Assembly (NCBI GenBank): GCA_914767715.1
Contig: OU612066.1
Location: forward strand, 3,043,001 to 3,107,000
Length of the DNA stretch: 64,000 bases
Direction of reading: 5' to 3'
Source: Membranipora membranacea
Lineage: Eukaryota > Bryozoa > Gymnolaemata > Cheilostomatida > Membraniporidae
Each line of letters opens with the position of its first letter. The stretch's first letter is position 1. Both the position numbers and the translations under genes were made by a program. A model generated the notes under the pieces. It was given only the letters and a program-made list of their open reading frames with translations, made no database searches and was not told the DNA's origin. Shown one piece after another: positions 20,597 through 33,100 of this stretch.

Positions 20597-23500
20597 ATGG
20601 CGTTCCCTGGTCTCTATGATAACTATGACGGTATGGAGGCCATTAGTAAGATGTGGGTCGAAGATAAACGCAAGCTATGTCTTATACTCGATGCTGGAAA
20701 CCACTGGAAAGACCTCGGTAGGTTATCTCATCTAGGTAGGTTAGACGCTTGACAAAAATGTCACTAACCAACACGCTGATTTGAAATTTTTGGTAGACTT
20801 ATTAAATTTAAATTTGTAATTTTCCTATGTTGAATACCTCTGAAATCTTTGAAAGATTAAATTTCTGCTTAATTTTTCCAGCTAGTAATAGACAGTTACA
20901 TCTGACACAAGATGAGGTTCTCTTACTGGGACAGTCAGTGAGAGCAGGTGAGAGCCCGACTGGAGGCGTCCTCCATCACATGAACACTCTCGGTCTCACA
21001 ATGATCGATCTCTATCACCATCTCAAACGTGCTAACCTGCCTAAAGCCATGGATATCGTCAAAAAATATGGTAAGGGCTTCATGCGTTCAGTCTAGCCTA
21101 AGTCACTGACTGATAAGCATTTCACTTTTAGGTATGATGCACTGAAATTCAATCTGCAGTCGACGCAAATTCCTCATCCCGAATCCGATTTATGCTCTCC
21201 AATTGATTCAGACATTGAACAAACATCCTCCTTGAAGTTGAATTTCCTATCACTTTTTCCTTGTGCAGAATAATCTCAAATAACATCATGCTTTCTGTAA
21301 GTCAATCAACAGGCTTAGCTTGTAAAGAGCAGCAGAACTTATGTTGTAACCGCCTAGTTCCTCATTGATAACACTTTATAATACCATATCATGTGACTCA
21401 TTTTAATGTTGACATAGCTCATTCCTCTCAAATGCAGTAGGTGTAAAGCTATGTAGACAAGAATTCTGGAAATCGAAAGAAATTCAACTTTAACCAGTCT
21501 TTCTACTTCAGCAATGCTCTATTTTATATACATATATATATATTATTTTCTATAAATGTATTCGTTCAGATGGTTGTGGTACTTGATTTTGAAATCATTC
21601 ACTTGTCTTTCTTTCATTGTTCACAGTACCAGATAGATTCCACTGCTATGGGGATATGTCCTTACCTCTAGATGATGATGATGGTACCTCAAACCCTGCA
21701 GGTATGTTCATAATTACTTCTTTACAGACCCCTCAACATGCCTTAAATTGGTCGATTTGCGTCCTTCCATAGAAAGGGAAGGTAACTCTTCGATAGTATT
21801 GTTATTCAAACTTGAGTTCATTTGGAGGGCCCATACCATGTAATATTTGGGACACCCATTAACCTCTTCTTGTCAGCTCAACTGTACACTACAAGCTCAT
21901 AATTTTCTTGATAATTTTGCTTACATTACAAAAAAGAGAATTTTTCTCTAAATCAAGGTTAGCTAGTATATTTTATGTGTCTTCATCCTTTGGATCGTGC
22001 GAGCAGATGATTTGTCCTATTTGAGGCTGATAATTTATATCTGATTCAGACTACAATCACTACTACGCTCATCCTATTTATATTTACTCTGACAGGTATG
22101 GAGCCTGCGCCTCCCCCTATGATGCCTGGAGGCAGCGGTGGTGGAATGATGTCATCAGGACCTCTACCTCTCACTCCTAACACACCTCATCACTTCTATA
22201 CTGAATCACCTCTCGGTCAATCAGATATGTGTGAGTAACTCCTCTTTTGTGTTATAATAGAGTGGTACAGTGGACATCCACCACATGTTAGCAAGGCTAC
22301 CTACACATCATAATTATATACTCCCACACTACTGACATGTTTCCAAAATATTCTAGAACAACCTAGAAAACCCGAAACCAAATGGTATCAGGCTTTCTGA
22401 AAACAAAATAGCTGAAGTAGCTGATCTCTTTTGCACTCATTAGTCTGAGTAAAATCTTGACATATATATTGTTACCGATATGTTCTTTTTTATCAGTGCA
22501 TGTATTCAGATATTTACATCGAGAGTTGTGAGCTCAATAACAATGAGGAGACAACTCAGATAATTAATAATTAGAAAAATGCAAATTCTTTTAGTGTTTC
22601 CCGAAAAGAAAAACATTTTCATGATTTTCAAAATATGTTCTCTGATATTATATTAATAAACAGAATGTGTGTGTAGAATTCTTAGCCTCTAATAATTTGG
22701 AATTCCCTGATGTTATAATTACAATCATTGTTCATAATATATTTAATTGCATCCTGTAGGGTGCCCAAGTCATAATTTGTATAACATACTCTGTTCTGTA
22801 ATTGGAATTGTATGTTTTTGTAGCATTCTCCTCTTCCATACCGGAGCTGGATTCGAGACAGAAGCGTGTTGGAAATCTTATAATGGCCACTAGAAGTTTC
22901 AACTATGTCGATATTATGAGAGCTACATCCAATCTGGACCCACAGTACCGAATTGATGATCACAGGCCGGAGGGTCACCAAAGCCCCTTACAGAGTGAGA
23001 TGTTCAGAGTTACTCTGGCTAATACTACTTTTGCGGCTAAAGTTTTTGTGAGTACTATACTGTTTATAGTTATTACCTTTATTTTGTGATGGCTTATCAC
23101 AAATAGTAACATATAAAAGGATTGACTTTGACTTTGCTGTATGTAAGCATATTGTAAGTTAGGAAGGGGTGTTTGATATTGCATGGTCACAAAATCCTTA
23201 TTGGAGGTGCGTGAACCCCCCAAACTGATCAGAGAGCCAAGACCGTTCTAACTACAATGCCATGTCACAAAATCCAGCTAACTTGTCCCGATGTCCAGTA
23301 TGGAATGAGTGAAACAATTCTCATTACAACTGTCATTTACTGCCCCATGAAATAATATATTCTAATATTTAAATTCAACAACCTTAGATATGTTGAATTC
23401 ACAAGATAACATATAAGATTATTGTTTCATTCCTTTTTAGAAGCTAACATTGAGAATTTTGCAAAAATCTTATTATTATCAGTATTGGTGTCTTATTTAT

Positions 23501-26500
23501 GTTCAATGACCAAATTAGAACCCCAAAATTATTTCCATCAAGTAGGGTATCAGAACGTTCACCTCATAATCAATACATGTTTGAGTTATTCAGTATTTCT
23601 GCTTCCAATTTCAGCACAGGGATGTGCCGCGGGACACTCTGCTCTCAGACTTACAGGATACAAGAAAGTAAGTTATTTTATGTTCTGTCATATGGATCCA
23701 TCCTAAAGATACTAACAAATCTAATTTTCCTTCAAGAATACTCACTCATTAACTGAGGATGGAAAATCTTTGATGTGCCCTTTTGAGCGTGTAGATTTAG
23801 GTAGATGTAAGGTTAGCACATAGATAGATAGATTTATACTCTGATTGCCCGCTAGAGTGATTACTGAAAACACGTCTACACACATTGGAGTCCTAGTTAT
23901 AATAGAGCACCTTCTTATATTGTCTTTCCCTCCATACAATGTCACAGCTTCAGTTCAATGCTTATCATCCAAGAGCAGACAACCTTCACATGCTGTTCAG
24001 TTCCTTTGGCGCCTTATCCGTTCCTCGCGCCTTTTATAGTCCCTACAATCTTCATCCGTTGGTCGACGAGCACTATTAAAGTTTCATAATTTAACATTCT
24101 AGGATTCTTCTCTCTCATAAGTGCTTTTTAATGCCTGTAAAACCTGGGCATAGGTCAACTCTTCACTTACAATATATATATAATATATATATATATACTT
24201 TTATTGGCCCAAAGTCATCTCTTTAGAAATGTTTTGCAATCAGTGCTAGAAAAAAAGAAGAAAAAAAAACAGAAACAAAATTGAATAGAATATCATAACA
24301 TTGCAATTGTTGATCAAGTTGATAACATATGGTTGAATAGCAAGGTTCTCAATGAGCTGAACTTTACTTAAATGTAATGGTAAAGAATTGTAAGTTATAG
24401 AAAGGTTTTATTATGTGCGCAGTGAAGTGAAATAACAAACAAGGTTGGGAAGTGGCATAAGTTGCAATGATCTGTAAAGGGTTCGGTTGGAATGAGATAA
24501 TACGGAATAAAATGCACATTGGCGATTATCAGTAAAGCCTCTTTTCGCAACAAAAATAATCTATGGAGGATATCATTGGAGTCTAAGTTATAACAGAGCC
24601 CCTCCTCTTTCCCTCCGTAAGATGTCACAGCCTCAGTTCAATGCTATCATCCAAGATTTAACAGTCGTTGACAGAAAAGCAATTGATTGAGGAAATTAAT
24701 TGTTGTAGTTTTGCAGCCTTCTGTATAAGAATTACGTTGATGAAACAAAAGCGTTGTACATAACCACAAGTGTGTGGATTTTTGTTCATAAGAGACGATG
24801 TTGGTCATACAGATTTCACTCATTGATATGCTTTTCCGAGCAACGATCTCAAGCTATTCAACTTGTTACTAATCTTATCCATTGCTCTGTCAGTAAGGGA
24901 TGTTGGGTTTTAGTTGCTAAGAACAATAGAGACGGTTTTACTGTTAATTAGTTCCACGATTATCCCCAAAATATATTCATGCAAATTTTGTGCTTTAAAG
25001 ACAAGGATGGTGTCATCAGCATGCAATATCGTTGACTCGTTTGACTCTCTCGAGATATGAAATCAGCATGATTTTTTATCCGTTATCTTCATTGCTATTT
25101 TTTTATACCGAGTTTGTTAGCTTGTATAGGTCCGATCACACCGGTGTGTTTATGATATTACAGTCACAGTCATGAGAATATAGTACCAATCACAGGAATG
25201 TCTACCGACGGAGATAGATTTGTTATACTGTATGAGTATATGAGGAATCACTCCCTACGATATCAGCTCGATACTAAAGCTCACCTATCTATGCAGACCA
25301 GAGTCTATATATTATTAGGTAGGTACCTCAAGTTCACTGCTGCATGTGATCATACCCTCTTTCTCCTCTCTGCATCCTTTGTGTCCGAGAAGGAAGAGAT
25401 TTCGTAAAGTAACCAACCAAGACATCAGCACCGAAGGAATTTAAAAGACTGTATACAGTAATGCCATAAGTAACATGTGGATCTAGCTATACTTTTTGCC
25501 TTTTGTCCCAACCCATGAGTGAAAAACTCACCCAAACAAGTTTCTCTGCAAAGCTGCAACTCATATCCGAGCAGACATCTTGGGAACATGATGTTGTACA
25601 CGCCCCATATTGTCCAAAACAGATCGACAAATGTCGATCTGTTTTGGACAATATGGGGCGTGTACAACATTTTCAGCAATCGTGCTGAAAATTAACACAA
25701 TGATGTTATAGCGGCAACAAGTATTCCAAGCTAAACAGATAATTTGCAATCACAAGGTGCACTCTATGCACTGATGAAAGCAACACTGAATGTTGTCATG
25801 TGGATCAGCATTGTTGGCACAAATAAATCGTATCTAAAAAAAAGTGAGCATAACTCTTGTGCCATCGGAAGAAAGCCATTGCCATTTTGACCAGGGTACA
25901 TGATTACCTCATGCTTCGACATCAATAAACCCATGTAGTTCCATAAGCAGGCAAAAGTTCATCGTCAAATGAGTGTGGATGATAGTAGGTTACAATAACC
26001 ATATAGTGAGAGTGCCAAATCTCAATAAACATGAAGATCATAGTACCATGAATGAGTGTATCAAAGTGTCAAAATTTACACATTGCAGAAGGTTATTTTG
26101 GGTTCTCTGTAACGGAGCCTCTTCTTACTATATAGCTCTATAGAAATCAACTTCAAAAGAAGACAATCGCAAACAAATTAACAGTGAAGACAGGAAGTCT
26201 CTCCCAAACTGCCTAGTGAAGAGCAGCAGTGTTGTAACCCTGCCTAGCTTCACATGTGCTCTGTATTGATGATCTGGGAGATTTGTCTTACTTAAGTCAT
26301 GTTTTTGCTCTGTCTGTGTCTGCTGTTGTAACTATGTTATTATATTTACAGACGCTGCTCGAGGCTTACAGTACCTCCATGATAATAAACCGCCCCTCAT
26401 ACATCGAAATATCAAAAGGTGCGTACTGGTCAACCAGACAGTGAGAGTCATACTTCTATACTACTTCTGTACTTATTGAACTTTGTCCTGTAAGCCTTCT

Positions 26501-28736
26501 CTGCTCAGATTCTCACAGTTTTTACATCACTGTTTCTGTTTCTTGACATTACACAGTAGTAACATTCTGTTGGACAACTCATTTCGAGCTCGATTGTCAG
26601 ACTTTGGAATGGCTATCCATGCTAACAAACGATCTAGTGACACTGATATCTCCGGTTACACACACTACATCACTACCGAACATAACTCTGTAGTACAGAG
26701 GAACAGAGGCTATTGTGCCAAAGAGGTAGCAAGCGGCAAGTACCACGTCAAGTCAGATACATACGCCTTCGGAGTGGTGAGTGTCATTATCATTACCTAA
26801 ACCTCAGATTCATCTATAGATGAAAGCCTGCATGAGAAAGTATAGATATTTTTCAGAATTAGGCTTCAAAAAAAGTAAAAAAAAAATAGTAGGCCTACTT
26901 CAATTAGACACAATAAATGAAGATGCTGTTGCTCTGATTGCGTTGCTAACATTTTGTTGTGTTGTTCGTGTAGGTCATATATGAAATGTGTACAGCCCAG
27001 CTGGCCTATGACTCTTCCCGGCCTATGAGAGACCTAGAACTGGTAGATTTTATGGAGAATAATACAAATAACCGAGATAATGCGTTAGCTCTACAGGATA
27101 AATCTACCAAGTGGGCCCCTGCAGTGTATGTGAAGCTGCTTGAGATCGCTGGCAGGTGTACCAAAGATAATAAGAGAAATCGTCCTGACATGAAAGAGGT
27201 AAAAACTTTTTTTGTCGAACACAAATCAGGATATTCCTCAAGTTGGCAGAAAATATTAATTAGTTTAATCTTAATCTTTTGAATCCTTCCACGGGCTCAA
27301 TTTATTTCAACACGAGAGCTCCCTTAAAAAAATGTTGAAATTATAATTTAAAACATTTCATCAGATATGAACACCAAAAGCAAAGTTGTAAAGCTATTGT
27401 AAACTGATTTGATTTTAAGGCCACCTGATAAACAGCTTAAAAGAAAATATATGTACGCATGTCAACCATGGAATATGACATCAAAAAAATATTCAACACA
27501 GTTCATGGCACATCACTGAATTATTGAGAAGAATTAGGTGAAACTAAAACTTTCTTACTAATGTTAGCAGTAATCATCATCTGTCTTTTATTCACGGATA
27601 ACGTTGTATTTGTGGATGTGTTGAGTAGGTATATCAGGATTTAGATCAGCTGAGGTTAGAGATGAATAACCTTGTCGATGAGGCCGAGAGTGAGGGGCAG
27701 CCTGATGATGATCCAAATCAGGCGGAGTACGCAAACATGGAACAGCTGGGCGCCCAGGCTCATAGGCAATATCCTGATCCTCAATTAGTATACCAGGCTG
27801 CACTCACTGCTGATCAAATGAGATATCACGCAGGCTATAATCGGCAGGGTGTTACAGAGCAGATGTACCTACATCCCAAGGCTGGTGATATGTCAGCAAT
27901 GACAGAGACTTGTGGGGCACCATACAGTAATCATTCCTTCATGAGCAACATGGAGAGGAACCCGATAGAGTCATCACATCGGGAGACAAGCCTCACTGAT
28001 AGTACACTATCCTCGTTAAACCTCTCAATCGGCCCGCAGAACCAGATACCGCTCCTCATACCCCCAGATACGGCTGCTCCTACACCTGCTAGCCTCCCCA
28101 GTGGGGCAGGAGATCGTCCTACCCCTCATGTCACACACCAGCCACCGCAAATACAACCATACCAAGAGGTAAGCGTACGTAATAAACACTCTACTTGTAA
28201 ACTTGTTTTCATGTTTCCAGCTCTCGGTCTGTTTCAATTTGTTTTTATCAAACTACACATTTCTTTCTAAATTTTAGAATGGCATCCCACAACAGACTGG
28301 TGAATTCTTAGATCCCTCATCTTCGCCGATGGATGACTTGGTGACATCGATTATAAGCCCTGAATCTATGAATGGTGTGAGAGACTCACCAGATAGGGGT
28401 ACAGACGACAGTGAAGAATCAGACTCATCCAGTTGTATGGACGACACAGAGGGATTCTCATCAGCTGACACTGTGCTCGATCTGTTCTCCGCTCTTAACT
28501 GTACTGACGCTGTCGATACTACTGACAGCGCTGCCGATAATGAGGAGACGACTGGTGGAGGAGTAGATGAGGACTACCTCAAACAGCTGATGAGTACGCT
28601 GAATATCTCCTCTTCTGCTGCCGCTATCAATGATCCTGATAATACGTCACAGAACGATCGGCAGCAGCAGCATAACTCGCTGCCTAGTATGACTAATGGT
28701 GAGAGCCAGCATAGACTTACTAATTCTGTGGCTTAG
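20597..28736 (+). CDS. IRAK/Pelle-like death-domain protein with degenerate kinase domain
   Basis: Exons: 20597-20717, 20882-21070, 21627-21701, 22096-22230, 22824-23047, 23615-23667, 25164-25318, 26352-26418, 26557-26776, 26974-27198, 27629-28168 and 28278-28736. All phases fit and the product is about 820 aa. Residues 1-103 resemble an IRAK death domain (W.., KRKLCLILDAGNHWKDL, GVLHHMNTLGLTMIDLYHHL). A Pro/Gly-rich linker follows. Residues 190-488 are a kinase fold: AAKVF with K246, HENIVPITG, LYEYMRNHSL, SDFGMA (355-357), VKSDTYAFGVV, RNRPDMKEV. The glycine loop is not recognisable, HRD is HRN (337) and APE is AKE. It therefore resembles vertebrate IRAK2/IRAK-M pseudokinases and probably acts as a scaffold downstream of Toll/IL-1 receptors and MyD88. 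Residues 489-820 are acidic, Ser/Gln-rich and low complexity. I saw no clear TRAF6 PxExx(aromatic/acidic) motif; the nearest is PIESSH. Confidence 0.88.
23893..24662. repeat. Duplicated 85-bp segment in IRAK-like intron 6
   Basis: The block at about 23,893-23,980 (with TCTTTCCCTCCAT, GTCACAGC and TCAGTTCAATGC) recurs at 24,579-24,662 with scattered differences. An AT microsatellite lies between them at about 24,170-24,200. This looks like two copies of a dispersed repeat with no coding content. Confidence 0.6.
25430..25880 (-). pseudogene. Relic of a Frizzled-domain exon from the Fz/LDLa array
   Basis: On the minus strand this intron of the IRAK-like gene encodes NIMFPRCLLGYELQLCRETC followed by LGEFF and a GTGAGT-type donor. 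That is almost the same as the A-type Fz exon of the gene at 49.5-64 kb. Flanking intron sequence also matches the array: TTTTGTCCCAACCCATGAG downstream of the relic exon, and GTTATAGCGGCAAC and CAGCATTGTTGGCAC on the other side. The 5' half of the exon is missing and replaced by a perfect palindrome, so it cannot encode a full Fz domain. It is a single cassette moved about 25-35 kb, then broken. Confidence 0.85.
25591..25670. repeat. Perfect 39-bp inverted repeat with 2-bp spacer
   Basis: The arms 25,591-25,629 and 25,632-25,670 are exact inverse copies separated by AA. The sequence of the arms is Fz-exon coding sequence (around GCCCCATATTGTCC). Such a near-spacerless palindrome suggests template switching or hairpin-mediated rearrangement within the relic exon. 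Confidence 0.9.
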
Positions 28737-29314
28737 AATGAGATCCACCCACCTTTCTTCGCTCTCTTTCATACTGTCTCATGGACCAAACGTTGCCGTG
28801 CTATATCTTTTTATACATATGAGACCAAATTATATTTTGTACATGTTTTATTGATAACTAATTCTTTTCAATTTCACATGCTATGATTTGTGCTCATATC
28901 TTTCCTATTTAAACAAAAAGAAGAAATCAATGATATTTTATTTAAATTGTTACATTAATATGACAACTGTTTCTCCCACATGGGTTAGATACTATTTTGT
29001 TTGAACTTAAGTTAATACTGAAGAAGACCCTTTTCATAAGCTCATGTTTTGTGTAGAACAACCATTACAGGGATTTTCAGATTATTTCTTGAAGCCTACT
29101 CTACAAATCTAGTTTCATTATTATTTATTTGAAGTCTGTATTTTCTTCATGAGAATAATATTATATTAGTATTTTTATATCCCCAATATCAGTATCTGTT
29201 CACTTTTTATCTGGAAATAGCACTCATAGGTGAGGTTTCCACAATATAGAGCTGCACATGGAGTGCATGACGCAAATCCCATATATGATTTTTTTTTCAC
29301 TTTTTGTATTGCTC

Positions 29315-29320
29315 AATAAA
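29315..29320 (+). terminator. Polyadenylation signal AATAAA of the IRAK-like gene
   Basis: A canonical AATAAA lies 579 bp after the stop codon, preceded by a T-rich stretch. It is the first perfect hexamer I noticed downstream of the stop. Confidence 0.55.
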
Positions 29321-29980
29321 GCTCCGCTATGTCAGTGACATATTTTGGTACGTACAATACTTTATTTGAAGTTTTCTTACATATTTCCTCTCTCATCTTA
29401 TTAGCTGTGTATGTGTGATTGTGAATGAGCCCCGATGCAGACGATAATTCGTCATTGCCGTCTTCGAACAGTCGCTATGCAGTTTTTTTACTAAATCAGG
29501 TGCACCTGCTGTGCGGGAAGTACAATAACTCAGTATAATGAGAAATTTCAGCTCTGCTAATCAATCTCACATGGCTACCCGGCCTCAGATCCTCACCTAA
29601 ACACTGATTCTAACGTAGCCCTTATAGCCCTCTCCTTGCTCAGCTTCACATTCACAGGGGACTGAGCTACAGACGAGGTTAGAGAGTCTATGAGAGAACA
29701 ATCGAGGACATGAGATTGCAGATGTTTCTTTAGTTGTCGGATTATCAGCGTGCCGGTGTACTGGTGTCGGTTAGTGATCCCTGAGACAGGCTGAGACAGA
29801 CGTACAGCAGACAGTCTTGTGTATGAGATAGGAACGACTCGGCAGCTGGATATTTGGTGAGAGAGGGGACAGGACACCCCGATTTATATCTCCACATTGC
29901 CACTGCTTCATTATCTAGTCAGACAAGGTGAGATATTATACTGTCCAGCTAAAAATTTCTTGTCGTGCACATGTAGTTTT

Positions 29981-30137
29981 CCTTCAGGGTTGGTCTGCGT
30001 ATTTGTAGATTACTCACTGTATAATCTTTACAATCCGCTTATTGCGTGTGTCTCGAAGAAAAAGATTTCCTTTAGGGTTATTCTGCGTACTTGTATATCA
30101 TATTTTGTATAATCTTCACGATCTGTATTGTGTATTG
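29981..30137. repeat. 88-bp tandem duplication upstream of collagen start
   Basis: The segment from 29,981 (CCTTCAGGGTTGGTCTGCGT, then TGTATAATCTTTAC) is repeated with changes from 30,069 (CCTTTAGGGTTATTCTGCGT, then TGTATAATCTTCAC). The second copy ends just before the collagen ATG at 30,142. The duplication probably lies in the 5' UTR or core promoter. Confidence 0.7.
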
Positions 30138-30141
30138 TAGG

Positions 30142-33100
30142 ATGGCGTATCGTGGGGGCAGCTTACTTGCCTTGTCTGTATTCTGTAGTCTAACAATCTC
30201 ATCACTCGCTCAAGGTAAGTGTTGTTTGTTTCTTGATTTCTAACTTTGCTTCCTAAACTAACTAACCTACGCTGATTCAATTGCCTCCCCTGCCAGACCA
30301 GTAAGACCGCCAAAATCTTCACTACACTATGATGTTAACAATATTCCGTAAATCTTTAATCATTTGAGACTTTTCTGCAGAACCATCTTAATTTTTTTAT
30401 TGAAGGCTTGCCTGACATTATTACAGGTGAAATATAATCATTCATTTCTTTGCATGACTGTCTCTTATTTATTCCTCAAACTTGAATGCTGTAGTTGCCT
30501 CTTCTGTCCAACAACAATGAGATTTACTATTTATCATGTCACCACGATGTCACCACAATGTCACCACGGTCTCGTTACGTATTACATAATGATGACGCTA
30601 TTACAGAGATCGCATTTAGTCCAGCATGTCCAGAGAACAATGGTTTAGGCGAAGCTGACATCAGAGCCTATGACTTTATATCACTATATGGGTTGGATAG
30701 TAACCAGGGTATGCCGATGGGCGTCACCGTAACAGAAGGCTCAAACGAACTACAGAAAGCTTACAGACTCAGCAGTGATGTACACGTCCTATCACCCACC
30801 AGGTAACCTAGATTAGCCCTCTAAAAGTGCGTTTTCAGCTTGCTTTCCTGACATTTTCCGATTTCCGTGTGTCCGGTGATGATCATGGGGGTTTCAAATG
30901 ATGGGCATATTATATGAGCCCAAATTTGATTATGGAGATTTGCCTAAATTGTTTCAGAATAATCTTTAAATTTGAAGAATGATCTGATCTATTATATGTT
31001 TTATCATATACCCCTATAGGATGAAATTATGAACAAAATTGAATTAAGTAACCTTTGCTGAAGTCATAGATTAAGGTAATAACAAAATCCTGAGTTGAAG
31101 TGCATCCTTGAGAATTTTCCCAGAGTCTAAAGATCAGCGGAATTAACATTTTTTAGCATATTTCCATTTAGCAAAAAAGCAATAGTTAAAGATCGATACA
31201 CATTTTTATCTTTTATGAGAGTGAGCGAGATCCAAGCCCTGTTTATCTCTAAACTTCTCCGGAATACGCTACACCACACAAGCGCTAGAAATTCAAGGAT
31301 AACTTTTTGGATTTTGAAGAGCAAAAAGATTGTCGTAGGATAACTTTGGAGGAGTTCTTGACAGCACAATTTTTGGTCCGGAAATTCAATTCTATGTCAA
31401 TCTAAGATTTTTTTATTCAAATTAATATGTAATTGAAATTACGGAATATACATAGGAAATCTTTTTTAGGATATTTGACAAATGAATTTTTATTATATCA
31501 TTGCCAAAGATAAAAAGAGAGAGAGTGTTATTCAATATTATATAGAAGTAAATGCCAACCAAATGTAGGCATTTGACTATCATTCTTATCGTCGCATTAT
31601 AAATTAGATTATTTTTTGCAGTGCCCTTTTGTCCTGAATCAGCACACGTAGACTTAATAACCTTGTATAGATTATAACGCTGTAGACGGGCCTCATTCCG
31701 AGGTGCATAACTTCTTATCTGCAAGCAATTATCTCGCTAGCTTAAAAATTTCCTCCAGTAATTTTTGCCTGGCAGGCTTTGCTTTGCTTTACATCACCTT
31801 AACCACAATGGAGGTTACATTAGGGGTCGGGTTACAGCAAGCATTTCAGACACAACCTTAATCTAATAATGTGTCCTTACAAAAGCTTATCAAGCTTATT
31901 CAGAATGTAGCGAAATTTTGTGAGATTTTTTCAATTGTTTTTAAAACATTTTGCTAACCGACTTATTTCTGGTTATTTGAAGGGTATTGTGCTGACAAAG
32001 TTGCTGTTTGTTGAGGCCTGAACACAATGTATACCTAAACTGTCCAGTAATTTAAAAAAACATGCTAATGGTTTGAATGTTAAGCAGAACTAAAAGTTGC
32101 TTTGAACTGTTATTCCCTAAGTAGCGGGGTTGCCCAGGTGGTTGTTTGTGTGGCCAGGTTGTCATAGTGGCTGTTTGTGTCACTAGTACAGTTGATGTGT
32201 GGTATAGATAACAGTTTAAGTTACTTACCGCTCCGTTGTTCCCTTGCGGATGCTGGCCTATGAAACTGTGCAAAGCTTGTTTGACTACAACAGTGCTGTC
32301 ACTCACCATTAACTTATCCTTGTTTCACACAGGAACGTCTTACCACATGGACTGCCAAATGAGTTCAGCTTTGGAGCCTCATTCCGATTATCTCCAAACA
32401 ACAAAGGAGCCGACGAAGTATGGAGTCTTATTTACATCGACGACTTCAGGAAAAAGGAGCAGTTTGCTATTAAGATGAACGGAAAAGACAAGCAGATAGA
32501 GATTGTCTACAGGAACTATAATTATGACCCCATTACCATCGTGTTTGGAGGCGGCGCAATAGAAGATGTCAGTATACCATCAAACACCGTCATTTAACAT
32601 TGACAATTTGGGCATAAAAAACATATCACATGTTTTACGCTTTTTTTCTCAAATTGTCATTGTGCTCTTAGTATTTAATAAAAGCACCTAAGCACCATTG
32701 TCAATGGTACGGCCTCACGCCGGAGACAAATTAAGCATTCGTTTCCTCATGGATTGTGTGTAATTTCTACTTTCTGTTGCCGATGATTGAACTAAAAAGT
32801 TGGCAAAGTAGGGCACATGGCATTGGTGTTGTTCACTTAAACCTTCTAACATTGGAATAAACAGAAAACGGACCTAATTTATGGCCCAACTAGAATCTGA
32901 TATAGTAATATTGATTCTGAACTGATACATGATTACTGGCGTTTAAATTAATATTGACAATTTCCTGTTAACAGGTGTTCGATAAAAACTGGCACAAAGT
33001 CAGCATGAGCTTCCTTGAGCGAGAGATAATTCTCTACATTGATTGTATGCAAGAAGCAGTAGCCGAATGGGGTGAGGATGTAAGGAGTATGATCGCTCGT

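Larger units (their letters stand above)
28737..30141. other. Intergenic region between IRAK-like gene and collagen
   Basis: The first 600 bases are the probable IRAK-like 3' UTR, ending near the AATAAA at 29,315. The remainder should hold the collagen promoter and 5' UTR. A minus-strand open frame at 29,593-29,877 has no ATG and is not accepted as a gene. A tandem duplication lies directly before the collagen start. Confidence 0.55.

Noticed and set aside
23615-23667. HRDV at the start of IRAK-like exon 6 as the catalytic HRD motif
   Set aside because: It lies before the helix C and HENIV region, so it is in the wrong place. The catalytic loop is the HRN in exon 8.
29593-29877. Minus-strand 94-codon open frame ending at a possible GTGAGG donor, with an Arg-rich N-terminus
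   Set aside because: It has no ATG (the first codon is GTG after a stop), no known domain and no partner exon that I could find. It could be an unrecognised internal exon, but support is too weak.
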